A stretch of DNA of 64,000 nt, taken from NCBI RefSeq assembly GCF_032854445.1, contig NC_088295.1:23051385-23115384 (forward strand), in the 5' to 3' direction. The position numbers and the translations under genes were made by a program. The DNA comes from Liolophura sinensis (taxonomy: Eukaryota > Mollusca > Polyplacophora > Chitonida > Chitonidae). Positions 1 through 14,530 of the stretch are shown piece after piece. Position 1 is the stretch's first letter; the number at the start of each line of letters is the position of its first letter. Below the pieces are notes generated by a model. The model worked only from the letters and a program-made list of their open reading frames with translations. It was not told where the DNA came from and made no database searches.

Positions 1-635
1 ATGAAGTAAATGTGAAGAAGATGCCTTATGTATCAATCCTCACACTATTCCTTTCATTGCAGCTCTAGCTTTCTGTGAAATGACTGAAGATGTTGTAATT
101 GGTACGAAGATTAAATTGCAATCCAAAGTGGTATGTTTCTCAATGTGGTCGAGCCAAAAGTTCCGCCCCAATTTCCTCAGAGTAAATGTACAGATCAGCA
201 CGGTAATTAAACTAGGCATAACATTACATCTGCTTTCTAAGACACACCCCTTGGAGTGACAGCTAATACTCTTCTGCAAGGTATCCGACACCTGGGAGGT
301 AAGAAAGGTTGATTGTGTCTGGTAGTAAGGAGCTCCAGCTAAGAGGGGACTATTCTGAGACGTTTTTACATTCTTACTGCACACCTAACAGGCTCAGGGG
401 ATAGTGTATCTGTAACAACATTGTGAGGTGTCTATAAAAACATACTAGATACCTGCTCCCAAACAAAATTGAACAGGTGGAAATGACCAGAGTGTCAGAC
501 AACAGAGGTGGTCTACTGTTAGGTTCAGCAGCAGTGTCTAAGTTAGGAGCTGGTTATATCGGTAATGTGCTTTGTACACGTACACCTTCATTGCACAACC
601 ACACATGTGGCCATATCCAAATATGCAAAGCACGC

Positions 636-724
636 TTTCTTCCCACCATAATGCTGGCCATCATCATATAAGTGAAATATTCTTCAGTACAGCGTAAAAC
701 ATCAATCAAATAATTAAATAAATA
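636..724 (+). repeat. Truncated SINE, 3' part
   Basis: The stretch has the block found in several other copies here: a 'cccaccataatgctggcc' core, then a variant of 'aagtgaaatattcttcagta', then an AT tail of the ataaataaa type. The same block recurs in inverted orientation at 52.7, 52.9, 55.6 and 63.9 kb. The tRNA-related head is missing, so this is a 5'-truncated copy in plus orientation. Confidence 0.75.
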
Positions 725-1950
725 CATGTAAGCAAAGCAGCCCATTTATAGATACATGATGACTTTATACCATAAAAGTTTGAACACCAAGCGACTCCCA
801 TGTTATTTCCAGCGTTCATTTTACACAATCACTACTAAATAGGAAACGAGTATCAACTGGACTTCAGTACAAATCTTTGCATGCATGAACTGAGCTATGG
901 CTGTATGCTTAGCTTGTCTCAGAGAACATACATGTATACTGCAGATTCAACAATGTTGGAATAAAACTTTTTTTTGTTTTGTAGTTAAAGCTGACATAGG
1001 GAGCAAGTACATATATCTGTAGTCTTCCTATAAACTTTCAGGACAAAATGCCATATGATTCAGGAATGATGACCTTTTCCTATCATGGTGGGAATAGGAT
1101 AATAATGGGACATAGCTATCCCCAAAGTCCTGGCAATATAATAGCTGCAGTAGTGTTGGATAGCTGCACAGGCAAGTGGCCTAAGGAATCTAGCCAGGCA
1201 TATTGGTGTGGAGATGGTACAAACCATTAGGCAATCATTGATCTTATGTCAGTATGTGTCTGCTATCAGGGGAATGTGGGAGGATTGCCAGCCCATCAAG
1301 GCTAAGGGTCAGAATACCATTTCGCTGCTCAAAACAGCATCTCTTTTATCAAGCCATCTGGCTTCACTTTGAGGGATAATGCGTGAAAGAATTAGCTCAT
1401 ACACAACTGCATCAATGCAAAAACAGGATGCTAGCCTGTGTCTTAACATGTTCAACCACTGGCGGACTAGCGAAAATCATATCAATGTATAAGAGTTCAT
1501 TTCATACATGTATGGAGCAGACCCTCGGCATTGAGGAAGACACTATAACCTACATATGTGTACTTGTATACCTCATGATCTATAAACCACCATTAAATAC
1601 TCCAGGGTAATTCTAACCTCTAAATGGTTCCATCAACTACTAAATGTGAAACAGCTGATAATTAACAATAGCTTTCTATAGGACAATAAATACTGACCTT
1701 GAATCAGACATAAACATACAAATAGACATATCTCAGGTCTCTCAACACTTTCCTGTTTTGCTAAAACAAAATGCCTAACCACTACATTCAACTGTTTGTT
1801 ATCATGGAAATTGATCTAAAATGCATTTATTCCCTACATTATCTTCTGATAATAATTAAAACATGGCTTTAATAATAAATTACTGTGAAATTTTGACACA
1901 GACAGATTCAAAAGTAAGGAGGCTTGTTTCCTGTTAAGTTGAATGGAAAT

Positions 1951-2023
1951 AAACCTTTGTTGTCAGGGGCTAACATTGAAAAACCTTTGTTGTCAGGGGC
2001 TAACATGGAAAAATCTTTGTTGT
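1951..2023. repeat. Short tandem repeat, 30-bp unit, about 2.4 copies
   Basis: Two nearly identical 30-bp units (1951-1980 and 1981-2010) are followed by a partial third. The core is 'ctttgttgtcaggggctaac'. No coding role is apparent. Confidence 0.85.
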
Positions 2024-3590
2024 GAAACTACGATCTGCTTGTAGGCCGTTCATAAGTATACATGTGGACTTAAAGCTTATGCTGTGGAGCAAAGAGGATG
2101 ACAATTGGGAGGTCTAAAGTCATTACATGATGTCCATGGATGCAACTTTTTTTTGATGCTAGACATATCAGCCAAGTATCTACATGTATTGTTCTGCTAC
2201 ATGTGTAAGTCTGACCACACCTTCTTCACAGATCTCCATAGTAACAACCAGTAGTGCACATGTACCTAACCATTACACGGCTGAAACACAGACTATTAGA
2301 TCAATGATCATCACAGCTGTTGTGTATGTACATGTGCCCTTGTTGCTATCTATTAGCACACATGCTTGAATGAGCATTTAGAAACAGTTATCAAAAATGG
2401 CTATTTAAGTATCATATATGCAAGTGCTATACATGTTATAACACAGTGCAACACAAAGACAATGACATGTTTTTACCTTAGTCACCAAAGTTATATAAGC
2501 GATAAGTTTGTGGAGATCAATAATCAACATCTCAACGTTTTGTTTAATACAATCACTCTGAATTGGTTGAAACACCACTGGAAACCTGTTCCAGCATCTC
2601 AACTTCGATTATTGGTGCATTAAACAAGGTTGAAAAACATGTTATAATTATGTGTACATAGATCATGTACATGTAGATCATTCACCATCTTCACAGTAAT
2701 TGTTCTGGTCAATTATCTACCTCATACATGTATGCCAGGAAATTACACAGTTTGTGACAGTCACATTTTTATCACATATTTCCAGGACAACGTTCAAAGT
2801 ATTTTAAAGTAACTTGTCCCGTTTCATCCAGGATCACTGTTTTGCCAAGGTTAAAATCATTAATGACTGATATGTAAATGCTTTTTGTAAGAGAAACAAA
2901 AATCTGGCATAGTCATCATTAAAATGGATTGATTTTAATGGCATTTTGCTGACTTTTCTGTATTTACAATGTACATGGACCTGTACTTGAAGTATCAGGA
3001 GCCAATGGTTCCATATGTACCAGTTACATGCATGCAAACAGGTGACTTCATCCTACTCAAGTGTGAAATACATCTATCAGAGATCTTGTGTGTGAATTAG
3101 GACAAACAGCTCGAGCAGAGACAGGCTGTTAGCAGGAAAATTAACTTAGTTTGTACAGTAGAGTACAAGCAGCACAGACACAGAAATGTTGTAGCAACAA
3201 GTAGCATGTGGTGAATGTAGCAGCTCTTCTCCATGATGATGGGAGATTTGTCAGTGCCCAGCAGGCAGCTCCACTGTGCAGACGTTCTCACTGATATGAC
3301 ACACACACCTTACAGGCCAGGTGAGAAACTCTGACAACATGTTCAACATACAGCATGTTTAGAAGATTGGAGTTGATGTGATAATTACCACAACAGAGCC
3401 ACACCACTGTACCTTAATAAACTTGCCATATCTTTTACCCTTACTTACCTACATGTTCATGTACATTAAATAAGTATATAAAGCTGTATACTTTTAATAT
3501 CTTCATTATTTCAGATTAAATTTGTAATACATCAGAACATTCATGTCAGTAATTATTTGCTAGCATTTCCAGAACACATTTAGGCTTTTA

Positions 3591-3636
3591 AATCAGGCAG
3601 TCAAAATCAGGCCGTCAAAATCAGGCAGTCAAAATC
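3591..3636. repeat. Short tandem repeat, 14-bp unit, three copies
   Basis: The unit 'aatcaggcagtcaa' occurs three times in a row with one substitution in the middle copy, followed by a partial fourth. Confidence 0.85.
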
Positions 3637-6600
3637 CAATGACGTGTTTTAATGACCTTATGACCTTATTACATGAGATATTTCACTCATATTAACTGAC
3701 AAAGTTGCTGACAGCCTGTGATGATAAGACGGCTTATAAACCCACCTGTATCATTACAACAACTTTCTTCTTTGTAGTCCGACAAATGTGATCCTGATAA
3801 CTGTATACTGCATTTCATCAAAGGAATTTTATAGGGGTAAGGGAAATTGCTCACATTAAACCGTATATCTACCCATACGGATGTCACAAAGAAGGTGGTT
3901 ATGCTTGAACCACGCCATTCACCTTTGGTAAGATCTTTATGCCACTTACACCACACAACCAAGACAGTGTTAACACTTGTGGCTGCTTAATAAGACAACC
4001 CAACTGAAGCCAAAAACAACAGGTACCAACTTATCCCTTAACAAATCTCTTAACCTGTCGCCCTTGCTGTTCAGACTAATTACGTCATATGTTTGTAAGC
4101 CTGTTTTTGCTCTGATAAATGAGTTTTGCCTCTGCAATTGCCTTTTTGCAAACAAGTAGTAATTACTAGTCTTACATCACACCTGACAAGACAGGTATAT
4201 GAAGGTATGCATTCTAACATATGTAGTACAAAGGCAAAGCAAACAGATACTGTTCCTCAGGGAAGTATACCCTGAAGAGACCCATAAGTACACAGAGGCA
4301 CAAGTCAATTAAAGACGTATATGTTACCTATAAAAATCTCACATAGAGAAATCCCTTGGCAAACATCGAAGGCTTGCAAACTTGTGATGTTTCATGTCAA
4401 GCATTCCACTACAGCTTTCACTTACATTCACTTACATTAAATACATACATGTATCCCTGGAGGAAAAAGTTTTGATACTTTTACTTTTTTTGTTCACCTA
4501 ATATACAATAATAGACAAAATCCATTTTCAGTGAGTAATTTGAAGTATTAAAGAGACATCAACAGATGGCAGGCTCATCTGCCTCAGTAAAGTTAGCAGA
4601 ACCCTGTAACACACTTTCTCACCCTACTTCTAACAATTATTCTGTGCAAAGTAATTATGATGTCAGTTAGTTTTATTCATTTTTATCATTGACATTAGAT
4701 GACTACATCCAGTTAAGTTGAAATATAAGTTAAAAGTAGGTCAATGGTTGGCAAGGATTCACGGCCTGTATATTACACAAAACATAGCCAAAATACTACA
4801 TTTTTCTTGCAACAAAAGGCAATAACAACTGATGTAGATTAATTTACTTCAAAATTCAGGTTGTGTTGAGCCATGGGAGGACTAAACTAAACAGAACACA
4901 TACAAATGTATTAAGTATGGCTAAGTACTGTATCTGCCCTAACAATTCACCTAAAAGAGCATTTTTTGGAAGAAACACGTAATAAAACTTTACTTTTGGA
5001 GTTAAACTTGCATTTTCCAGTAGAATATGATCCTACCTTCCAAACAAACCTCAAACTACCTTTCTAAAGCCTATAAAACTTTCAGCATCTGGGAAAATGA
5101 GTTTTAGATCGAGTACACTATTCATTAACACAGGCTCTATACTGTTCTGCTACATCTATAGAGATAGCTAATCAAGTATAATCAAACAAAAGTCCATTTT
5201 AACTTTCATAAAACTAACATTTATTGTTGAGCTAAAAACTCATGTTACACGTATAATTAAAATTGCAGATATCTTTAGAGACAGACACATAAACACGCTG
5301 TCTGGTGAACAATACTTCTGACATACTCTTTTTCAGTTAATTTTTTACTTTGTATTACATGTCCTTTTAACCAAAACATATATCTCGCTCCCTTTGACAG
5401 TGCTAAAACTTGGTCACTTGGGTGATAACAATACCTATCAGGTACAGTTTTCTCAAGTGGCTGATATGGTTAATTGATTCCTGATTTACACAGCATACAT
5501 GATGGGATCAGCCCCAATACCATATGGTACATCAAGCTCACAACATACTAATCCTCTTGACAGCACATCACAGCATTGATTCTTAATTAGCAGGTGAGGT
5601 ACAGGTGTGTGGAGGAGAAAGTTTACAGGTAAGACTGGAATCACAACAGTCTGATCACCTGTGTACCTTACACCACCTATGTGTCTGACCACACAAGTGA
5701 TTTGTCTTCATTAATCTGGATTATCACAACTACAACTTGGTCCACACCTGATAGCTTAATAAGCTGGTCTGGTGTACTGTACAAATGCTGTCTCCAGGTA
5801 CAGATTATGAATTCCAAATGGCAAAAGATGGCAAAATTAGCTTCTTATTACTTACAATGGAGAACCTGACACAATATAGCAGAGCACAAATGGCATTTTA
5901 TGAAGATTAGCACTAATTAAAATAAAAATCTGATCCATGAACTGTGCTGCCATATTATTAAAAATGCATGCTGTGAAAGTTTTGAAAAGCAAAATACACT
6001 AAAATGTGACAAAATGAAAGGAAATGGAGTGTAGTTGTTCTTCTGATATGTTCACTTACATACATATGTAAGTATATTTACAAATAACTCTGTACATGTA
6101 CATTACACTCCACTTTAACTTCATTTTATGATGAAATATACAACAAAACACCCAGTCAAATCCAGACCCCGACACACTGAGCCACCTCGATCCAAGTTTT
6201 CCTGCCTAAAATAAGCACCGGTATAATTGAGTCAACCTCAGGCATTATCGATAAACATCTTTTATCTTCAGTAAAATTAATTACAGCTACTGGGAGAGAG
6301 TTTAGAATTAGCATAATTGATAAAATAATCTAAAAATTTCAATAGATTCACATGCTATAGAAATCTTTGACAGAAAATTGCCCCATCGCATGCTATTAGT
6401 GCACACATGAATTGCTTAACGTGTAGCCACATGTGCTCAACAAAGGGTGCCTGTGTGAAGGGAGTTAAAATCAGCCTTGCACTGATCCACGTATATGATA
6501 AGGTGCATTTTAGTCATTTATCTAAATAAATATTTGAGTCATTTCTCCATGTACCCAGCATGTTTACTAATGTATTAACCAATAAATGCAGGCATACACA

Positions 6601-9600
6601 TTCAGAGCAGTATGACATGATGGTATCATCACTGATTAGTTCATCAAAGGCAGAGAAGATGTCATTTCAGTCCTAGGGCAATATAAATACAAGCTTATTT
6701 TTGTGTTCTAATTTAGCTAATTAATGAAAATGCAGGTCTGCAAGTCTACACTGTAATCACTATAATATCCAAAATGTGCAAAACTGACACATACATACAT
6801 ATATCCACTTACAGGATATGAAGTGACAGAAAGCATAATGTACGATGAATATTCAGTACAACATTTTGCGACAAAATGAAAAGATTACTAACTGTTTTAT
6901 ATTAATGATAATGTACTTGTAGTTAATATATTGCATGATTTCATAACAGTTTTTATTAGTCTTAGACAAGCTCTGACTGAATTTCCACAATGGTACGTTC
7001 TTCCTCTACTGTTCATGAGGCCTGCTGACCATAATCGAATGATAGTACTTGTAGGTCTGATTGGGTGGTCTTGCATGAACTGTACATTGCATTTACTGGA
7101 GATCACTAAGACAGGAAGAAATCAGCCTTGAATGCATATAGATATGTGTCCGCAAAATGGCATGAACATTTATTCACTGCACAATCCATATTGCTTTTTA
7201 TATACAGAAAAAATATAAATGAAGACATCGTGAGAAATCCCATTAATAATAAACCTAAAATGACATGTTGTCAAAAAAACTGGGTTCAATTGTTTGAGAC
7301 CATGATTCATCTGGATAAACTAGGTGAAATCTTATATCCACCCATCCAAATAAACACAAATCAGTCGGAGTTTCATCATTTTCTCCTCTGTAATGGAAGC
7401 AGGGATGTTATCAGGCACAGTGTGTACAAGTATAGAGCCTCCTGTGAGTCACAAGTCAAATGTCTGACCCAACCAAATAGTACATCTTACTAACAGAGAC
7501 ATTTCCCTGCAGAAATAGACCACAGCACAGACATAACTGGTAGATTTAGAGTTTGTTGCCAAGGAAAAGTAAGATCAACTACATGTAGGTATAGACACAT
7601 ACATCTTCTCAGTAAGAGTTGTTTCATTGTTTATAAAGCTTATACATTTGACACTGGGTTATACAATGTATCACATTCAACATCAACGCCAGTTTCAGAT
7701 TGTATTTCGTGTTATACACAAAATGCTGTCTAGATACATGCAAATAGCAAATCAAAAAACACACTAAAATCAAAGCTGAACCCTATAAAAATAATTTTCT
7801 TTAATGCTAAAAAAAAACTTCCATAATATTTGCTGCTTTCTACCCTTGATGTGCAATTTCCTCTACTTCTTACACTCATGTTTCATATTACAGCCATAAT
7901 GCCCATGTCAGACTGGACTTTACTATCATAAATTCAATTTAACATCAATTATATCTGATTTCTCTTATCACAGAATATCACTAAATGAAATACCACCGTG
8001 GCCATGACCACTGTCTACATTGCACATCTGTATATAAAATATGACTTGAAATTAGCTGTGGTCCTTTGATCTAAGCTAGCCCAGAGGAATTCTGGTCAAC
8101 CCAGTAGAGTTAAACAAGTAATGGTTCGACTAATCTGTGATTTATCAATGTTTAATTCTGTTATCAGTGACCATAACTGCATTTATAAACAAATAATGAT
8201 GAATGACCTGAAAACCGAGCTTCCCCTAGATGCTACACATTTACATGTAAATGAAAACAAATTGTAGAACTGCTTGGTCATGTTCTTTTGCTTAAGGGCA
8301 GCCTAATATCGAGAAGCACCAGAAAATCTGTACCTATTGGTAAGTCCTGCCTGAACTACTATCTGTGAAGCTCACACTAGTCTATGTTTACATGGAAAAC
8401 TACTGTCTAAGTGAAGAGCGTTTTGCCATTACAGCAGATTTCCACTTTCAGAATATCAATGCCTATCCAAACTGACAGGAAATTATTCAAAAAGAGATAA
8501 CACCTATGTCTATGGACAAAATTTATAAATCACCTTGGCTAGTATGCCTCTGTGCTAATAAATAAATTCAATACATTCTACTTATGTAAGAAACTATTTC
8601 ATTATGCTATCCAATAACAAAATTATTACAATGCATTATACTAGACTTTCTGCATGTGTCTCCTAAGCCAGTGTTCATTGAGCTTGGTATCTAGCAAGTT
8701 CGGCATGAGTCACAACAGGGATAACACAGCCTGGTACAGCTCTCTCCCCACATTGTCACTGTTTATCACAAGCTGTTATCTCCAGAATGACAAGGTTTGA
8801 ACACCAATCAAAGGCTCATACCCCCAGGGTGATATGAGAGTAGCCCAATGGGTAACCAATTACTGGGAGTCAGAAAAAAGAGAGTCAATGCTGTCTAAAT
8901 GAGATACATGATTGAAACGACCCAAATGTCATGAGGAAACCTGAACAGATGGCTGACCCATAATATTATCCAGGCCGATACTGTACAGTAACAGTTCAAT
9001 TATAATGATCACTTTCATCCAGCATTCAATCATTACATATATTATATTATATTATAATCATTATCAATATAAAAGCAGCTAGTAGTAATTCTGCTTTTTG
9101 TGTGATGGTATAGGTTTGTCCCACACAGTTCTGCATTCATTTATGATGGAAAATGCCGGTCTCAGTCTAGAAATTGTACATCAACAAATAAAAGAAGAAT
9201 TGTTCTTGTTATTTTGTAATCTAGTTGATCAATAAAATATCCACAAATGGACAGAAACCAGAATCATAGTCCTAATGAAGCTCTGATGTTCACTAACTAT
9301 ATGACCAGGAAGTGAGCATTTCAGCAGGCCTACTTATTTCTCTTAACCCATTATTAGTTTCCTGGTGGATTGCAGGCGCCAGATGCATGCTCCAAGGTGC
9401 AGCTGGCCTTACTTGGTGTATTATATACAGCTAGAGTACATTTCATGAATTCTGCTGACAATCAGGCAACAATAAAATTTCAGTTCACTTCACAAAGGTT
9501 GGTGTTGTGTGTCTATATGTCACCGATCTCCATGCATGACTGAATTTAAAATCTGTGAATTCGCATCTGATACAAGGTTTTGTAAATGTACCATCAGTAT

Positions 9601-10003
9601 ACTCGATACATTATGCCTATCACTCAATAAATATTAATATTTCTTGTCTTGAAGTTCAGAGTGCCAAGTCAAGTCAGTTTGTAAAAAACCTTTACAAACA
9701 TTCTCATTTGATGAAATTCACTTTTTATTTCTTGAGGTTAACCAATATCAATATATCTGCTCAACACTACTGATTTTAACTTGCCCTTATATCAACTAAT
9801 GCAATTACACACAACAATAAAAACCTAACAACTTTCCCAAATACAAAAGGCTGATAACATTTTGTCACAAACTTAGTTACATGTATGTTATCAACATCTT
9901 GTTGAAATAAAATTTCCCTTATCCTATGTCTCTGAAATGTTTAGGAGGTCTTGGTGAAAATGTTCTATACACAACCTACAGAATGATTATACCTCTATGA
10001 CTT

Positions 10004-10150
10004 GGCTGTTCTAGCTTATCAAACTGTGTCTGTTTTAGCTTATCAAACTGTGGCTGTTCTAGCTTATCAAACTGTGGCTGTTTTAGCTTATCAAACTGTG
10101 GCTGTTCTAGCTTATCAAACTGTGGCTATTCCAGTTTATCAAACTGTCTT
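10004..10150. repeat. Minisatellite, 24-bp unit, about 6 copies
   Basis: The phrase 'agcttatcaaactgtggctg' recurs at 24-bp spacing with alternating 'ttct' and 'tttt' variants. The outermost copies are more diverged, as is usual for array edges. Confidence 0.9.
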
Positions 10151-13100
10151 CCAGCTCAAAACATTTTGATAGACCTACACCAAAGGTGTGATGGATGGGG
10201 TTAGCAAAACATTTGGTCCATAAGGTCATGCCTCTCCTAACAACTGCCAAGAAGAACATTTTAGCTACTGAGTTTTCTGGCTAGTTCACCATTACTGGTA
10301 AAGGTGAATGGACCTGTAGTCCACAGAAACATGTACATACACTAAACTTCGACAGAAATGGCAAGACCACATAATTTGGTATTCAGCTAAATGGCCCTTA
10401 AAAGTTCAAGATCTCTCAAATCATCCCACTTTCTCACTTTTAAATACATACAGCAAACATCTGCATGCAGATCTATCAGTAAGGCGGGTGTACCCACAGA
10501 AACTGCTGTCCTACTGACATTCTTCAGACACCCAACACAGCATGTTTCCAAGCCTCTAGTCAATGTTTTTCCAGGAAGGAAATGAGTGTCATGACCCCTT
10601 TTCCCCAGATAAACTTAAAACCTTGCCACCAGATAGAAGTGTACATGTACATGTATGCAGACTGCCTGGTGCATGGCAAGCACTTGACAAAGGCAAACCT
10701 AGTTCATGAACAGAGAGAGTGGAGCATACCAGGCTAGGGTATGGTAACACCCCTAGGTTACCACATCTTGTTACAATCTGAATGTGTACTATGAATATCT
10801 GGCTATACACAAATGATGAGAACCCTTTAAATAACAGTTGCAAAAAAAAAAAAAAAAAAAAAAAAAAACGCTTTTTGTTTAAAAGACTGCCTCAACTTTA
10901 CAATAGTAAAATTTGTATTCTAAGCCTTTAAGACTCTGTCATAAGACTACAAATAGGACTTTCTATAGTTTGGTTGTGTAAGCAGCCATTCTTACAAATT
11001 ACTAGAATAAATATTGGAGGTTATTCTTAGGCTAGTCAAGGCAGCAGAAAACATCATCATTTTCCATGGGTTCCCCCTACATCAAAAAAAAAAATTTTTT
11101 TAAAATATTAGAAAAAAAATCAGACTGATTCATTGGAACATTTGTGGAATAAATATTTTTATGACCCTGCTTTTTACTGCCTATATGTTTCTTATATTGG
11201 AGAACAAAGACAGGCCACCCATAGATAATTAGTACCACCAACAAAAAATGGTAAGTCACATTTTGTACCCTTATCTAAATGCATACACAAAAAATAGCAG
11301 ATTGCAAGTGCAGATTCTAATTAATGCCTCTTTACTACACATCGATTAACATTCGTAAGAGACTAGTAATATGCAGTACATCTTAATTAGTCTTCTGACA
11401 GCTACAAGGTTAATCAATGAGCCATTATTATCAAAACTGCTTTCACTCATTTTCATGATCACTGGCCATTTAATGTCGTCATGCACGTGGGCATGTGCCA
11501 AAATGTCATCACAGCGTTCAGATAATTGTGGAATATGCATGACTGCACAGCTCAAAGCATAAAAACATACATGTGCACATATTCATATGTATTTTTCTTT
11601 GCAGTCATTTCTGTTAAAACACAAACTGCAGTATGTTTTATGGAAATACATATTTACATAGATATGTACCTGACAAAAGCCTTCTCAAGGGCACCACTTC
11701 CAGGAATAGGCCTAGAAGGCCATTCAGTATGGATGGAGAAGACACATAGTCAGGGTGGTAGCCTGTACTTGTTAGTGTGTCCAAACACACATATACAGCC
11801 TGCTACAGTTCCCAAGACTGGCCAATTTTATTCTGTATAGTCCACCAAAGCCTGAGACTTCTCATCTAAACACAGGCTGAGATATTTTGACATTTTTTCC
11901 ACCAAACAAGACATTGTAAAGTGTTATAAATTTCCTCCTCCATTAAACAAAAGCTCACAGCAAAAGGAGCAGTCATGTGTGTGTCTGTTGGGCTAGGGAA
12001 CTGTCAAGTCACACATTTCAGCTTGAGTGTACAATTCATGCTCTCTTCCTGTCTATGGTACCCTGACAGCCACTCTACAAACTACAAGTTAGTGGAGGCT
12101 CACATCTTATATATGTACCTCTTTCATTTCATTGGTGTTCACAGAATATTTCACTTAAGTGTGCAGTACACATACATAAAATCAGCTAGGTTTACAGGGG
12201 GGAAAGCTAGATAGCAAGTATTTTCAAAGAAAGCTTTCAACCTTTAGCAAAATGATCATGAATCAAGTTCCTGTAAAAGCACACAAGCATGTTTATTTCT
12301 GCTGGCGAAGACAGACTGAATTCATCCCCCATAATATGCACTACATGTATATTTAACAGACTGTGTAGATGTCAGGTAATTATTAAGAAAAGACACGTGG
12401 AAATGTTGTAATTACATGGCATATATTTTTTCTTTGAGACTGAGATGAAAATGTCACTGTATCTCTGACTGATGACTTACACCAGGGGTCATGTTCTACA
12501 TCGACATGGTTTACTTAATTACATGGGAATAATTATAAATCTGCTTATTGCATGATCAATGGAGCAAAAATGCTCAAATCAAAATAAGTCTCTCAAATCA
12601 ATATAAACATGATTAAAACATACTCAAAATTAAAGACCCTTTACTTTGAGTCACAATATACTATCAGTCATAGTTTTCCTAATAAATGACACAGTTCAGT
12701 ATCGTAGATTTTCTACATTAATATACTTGTTCAGACTATTATCATCAACATTACCACGTAAAAGAACCCTCTTCACCTTAAGTAATCTACACACATGCAT
12801 GTACACATAAACAATCTCATGCATTTTGCATTATTGCAGGATGTACATGTACATGTAGAAGTTACATACATACATATTCCAGGTAACAAGTTGCCACACA
12901 CATACATGTGCTTGTACCAGCAAAGCAAAAAAAAATCTAGCTTTACTTGAAGGATATTTATTTAGTGAGAAACATGATCATTGTGTTAACTTTTAGGGGC
13001 TCTACGGTAAGTTTGAGAGAATAGTTCCTTGGTTAGCAGTCCATTGAGGAAGAGATTGGTTGCTTCCCTGATGATCACCCTACCCCTAGTGCTGGATGAG

Positions 13101-13925
13101 TCACCAGTAATTTTAGTACTGCTACTAGGCCTGACAGACCATATTTAAGAGGCAGAGAAAGATGAATAAACCTCACAAAAAAAAACCAAGGACTCATCCC
13201 ATGAGAGAGTCGGCCTGGGTAAATGGAGGCCTCTCAACAATGTATGAGCACCTAATGACTATGACTGCTATGAGTTTCTAACATCAATGTTTGGCAAGAA
13301 ACTAATCTTCTAGAATATGATACATACATTCAAAAAACTGATTACAACTGATATCATGAAGGGTTTCTGTTTACAACATTTTGTCACAAAACCCATCAAA
13401 GCAAATCAAGTTTTCTAATCATGTCTTCCAGGTTGAAGTTCTTTCTTTCTGAAGTCATAGGGGTAAATCCTCAGCACAATTATCACAAATACTTTGAGTT
13501 TGCAAGAAAGTAGTTAGATCTACAACTAAACCATCAAAATGAAAAACCAAACCACAGCTGGCAAAGTTTATTAACTTCATTTTATTTCTCCTATTATCTC
13601 CTCACTGAAGATGGAAATGCCGGTGTCTTTTTACCTTTCAATGTCGGTAATTACTACTGCTTCAATTTTTTACTGATGCATCACTAAATAACCATTAACA
13701 CACATACACAAAAACTAGACATATTCATATCTGAAATGATGAGTACATGTCATTTACTGATCTGTTCCAGATAACTTTCTTCTCTCTTCACACTTATATT
13801 TATGGTGAAATAGGTACTGTACAAAAGTGTATGCAGCATGCTAGGAGAGCTCTCCTGATCTGCAGATGAAACAATTATCATCTGGTCTGGACTGATTATA
13901 AGAATGAGAAGATGAGAAATGATGG
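10151..13925. other. Host non-coding DNA
   Basis: No exon can be supported. Open frames such as 11526-11840 plus have no recognisable domain. Apart from the poly(A) run and AT-rich stretches I see no structure. Confidence 0.55.
10842..10868. repeat. Poly(A) run of 27 bases
   Basis: Uninterrupted A-run. It could be the tail of a retroposed sequence, but the DNA to its left is not recognisable as a processed gene copy. It is prone to length error in sequencing. Confidence 0.8.
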
Positions 13926-14215
13926 TGTAAATTTGAGGCAATCTTGAGAGCACAAGGTAATCTTGTGAGCATGAGGTAATGGTGTGATTGAGCATTAAGT
14001 CAATGGTGTAATCGATCAAGGGGTAATGGTGTGATTGAGCATTAAGTCAATGGTGTAGTCGATCAAGGGGTAATGATGTGATTGATCAATCAAGGCAACA
14101 AGGTGATTGGGCAGGAGGTAATATTGTTTTTGAGCAGGAGGCAATGTCGTGACTGAGCAGGAGGCAATGTCATGATTGAGAAGGAGGCAATACAGTGATT
14201 GAGCACATGCCAAAT
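13926..14215. repeat. Minisatellite, 22-24 bp unit, left block
   Basis: Degenerate tandem copies of a unit with core 'gtgattgagcaggaggcaat' and relatives such as 'gtgattgagcattaagtcaa'. The array is split by a SINE-like insertion at about 14,222-14,510 and resumes at 14,540. The minus strand is open across the array because the unit rarely creates stops, which gives spurious repeat-peptide frames. Confidence 0.85.
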
Positions 14216-14221
14216 GCTGTA

Positions 14222-14510
14222 ATGGAATGAATGAATGCTTGGGGTTTAATGTTGCCCTTAACAATTTGTCAGTCATATGACAACAAGGAGTCATTATGTG
14301 TGTGTACATACACTTTGTCTTCTCATGGCAGGGTGAGCCAGTGAAGTATCCCAAAGACACCAGACATCACACCCCACAACATTAAACTAACACTGAGCCA
14401 ATCAGTCCTGTTTCCTTGCTCTAACAACTCAGTGCTGAGTGATGAGTGCCAAGCGAGGAATCAATGTACATACGCACCGGTTTTAATGTCTTTAAAGGTA
14501 TGACCTTGCA
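14222..14510 (+). repeat. Dispersed SINE-like repeat interrupting the minisatellite
   Basis: It begins near 'gcttggggtttaatgttg' and contains 'cagtcatatgacaac' and 'cagtcctgtttccttgctct'. The reverse complement of the same blocks recurs at about 30,235-30,512, which shows that this is a mobile repeat and not part of the array. I recall this family as common in molluscan genomes, but the name is not certain. Confidence 0.7.
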
Positions 14511-14530
14511 GTTATTGTACAAGATGCAAT

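Larger units (their letters stand above)
1..9996. other. Host non-coding DNA, no gene recognised
   Basis: AT-rich, intron- or intergenic-like DNA. The longer open frames here (for example 40-384 minus, 114 codons, and 7128-7493 plus, 121 codons) match no family I know, lack credible splice borders and have low-complexity composition. Apart from a SINE fragment and two very short tandem repeats listed separately, I see only scattered TACATGTA-type palindromes and AT-rich runs. It could be a large intron of a gene whose exons lie outside the window, or intergenic DNA. Confidence 0.6.

Noticed and set aside
40-384. 114-codon minus-strand frame as an exon
   Set aside because: No family resemblance, no convincing acceptor or donor at its ends, and it lies at the window edge in otherwise non-coding DNA.
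7128-7493. 121-codon plus-strand frame as a gene
   Set aside because: Composition is typical of AT-rich non-coding DNA and no motif is recognisable.
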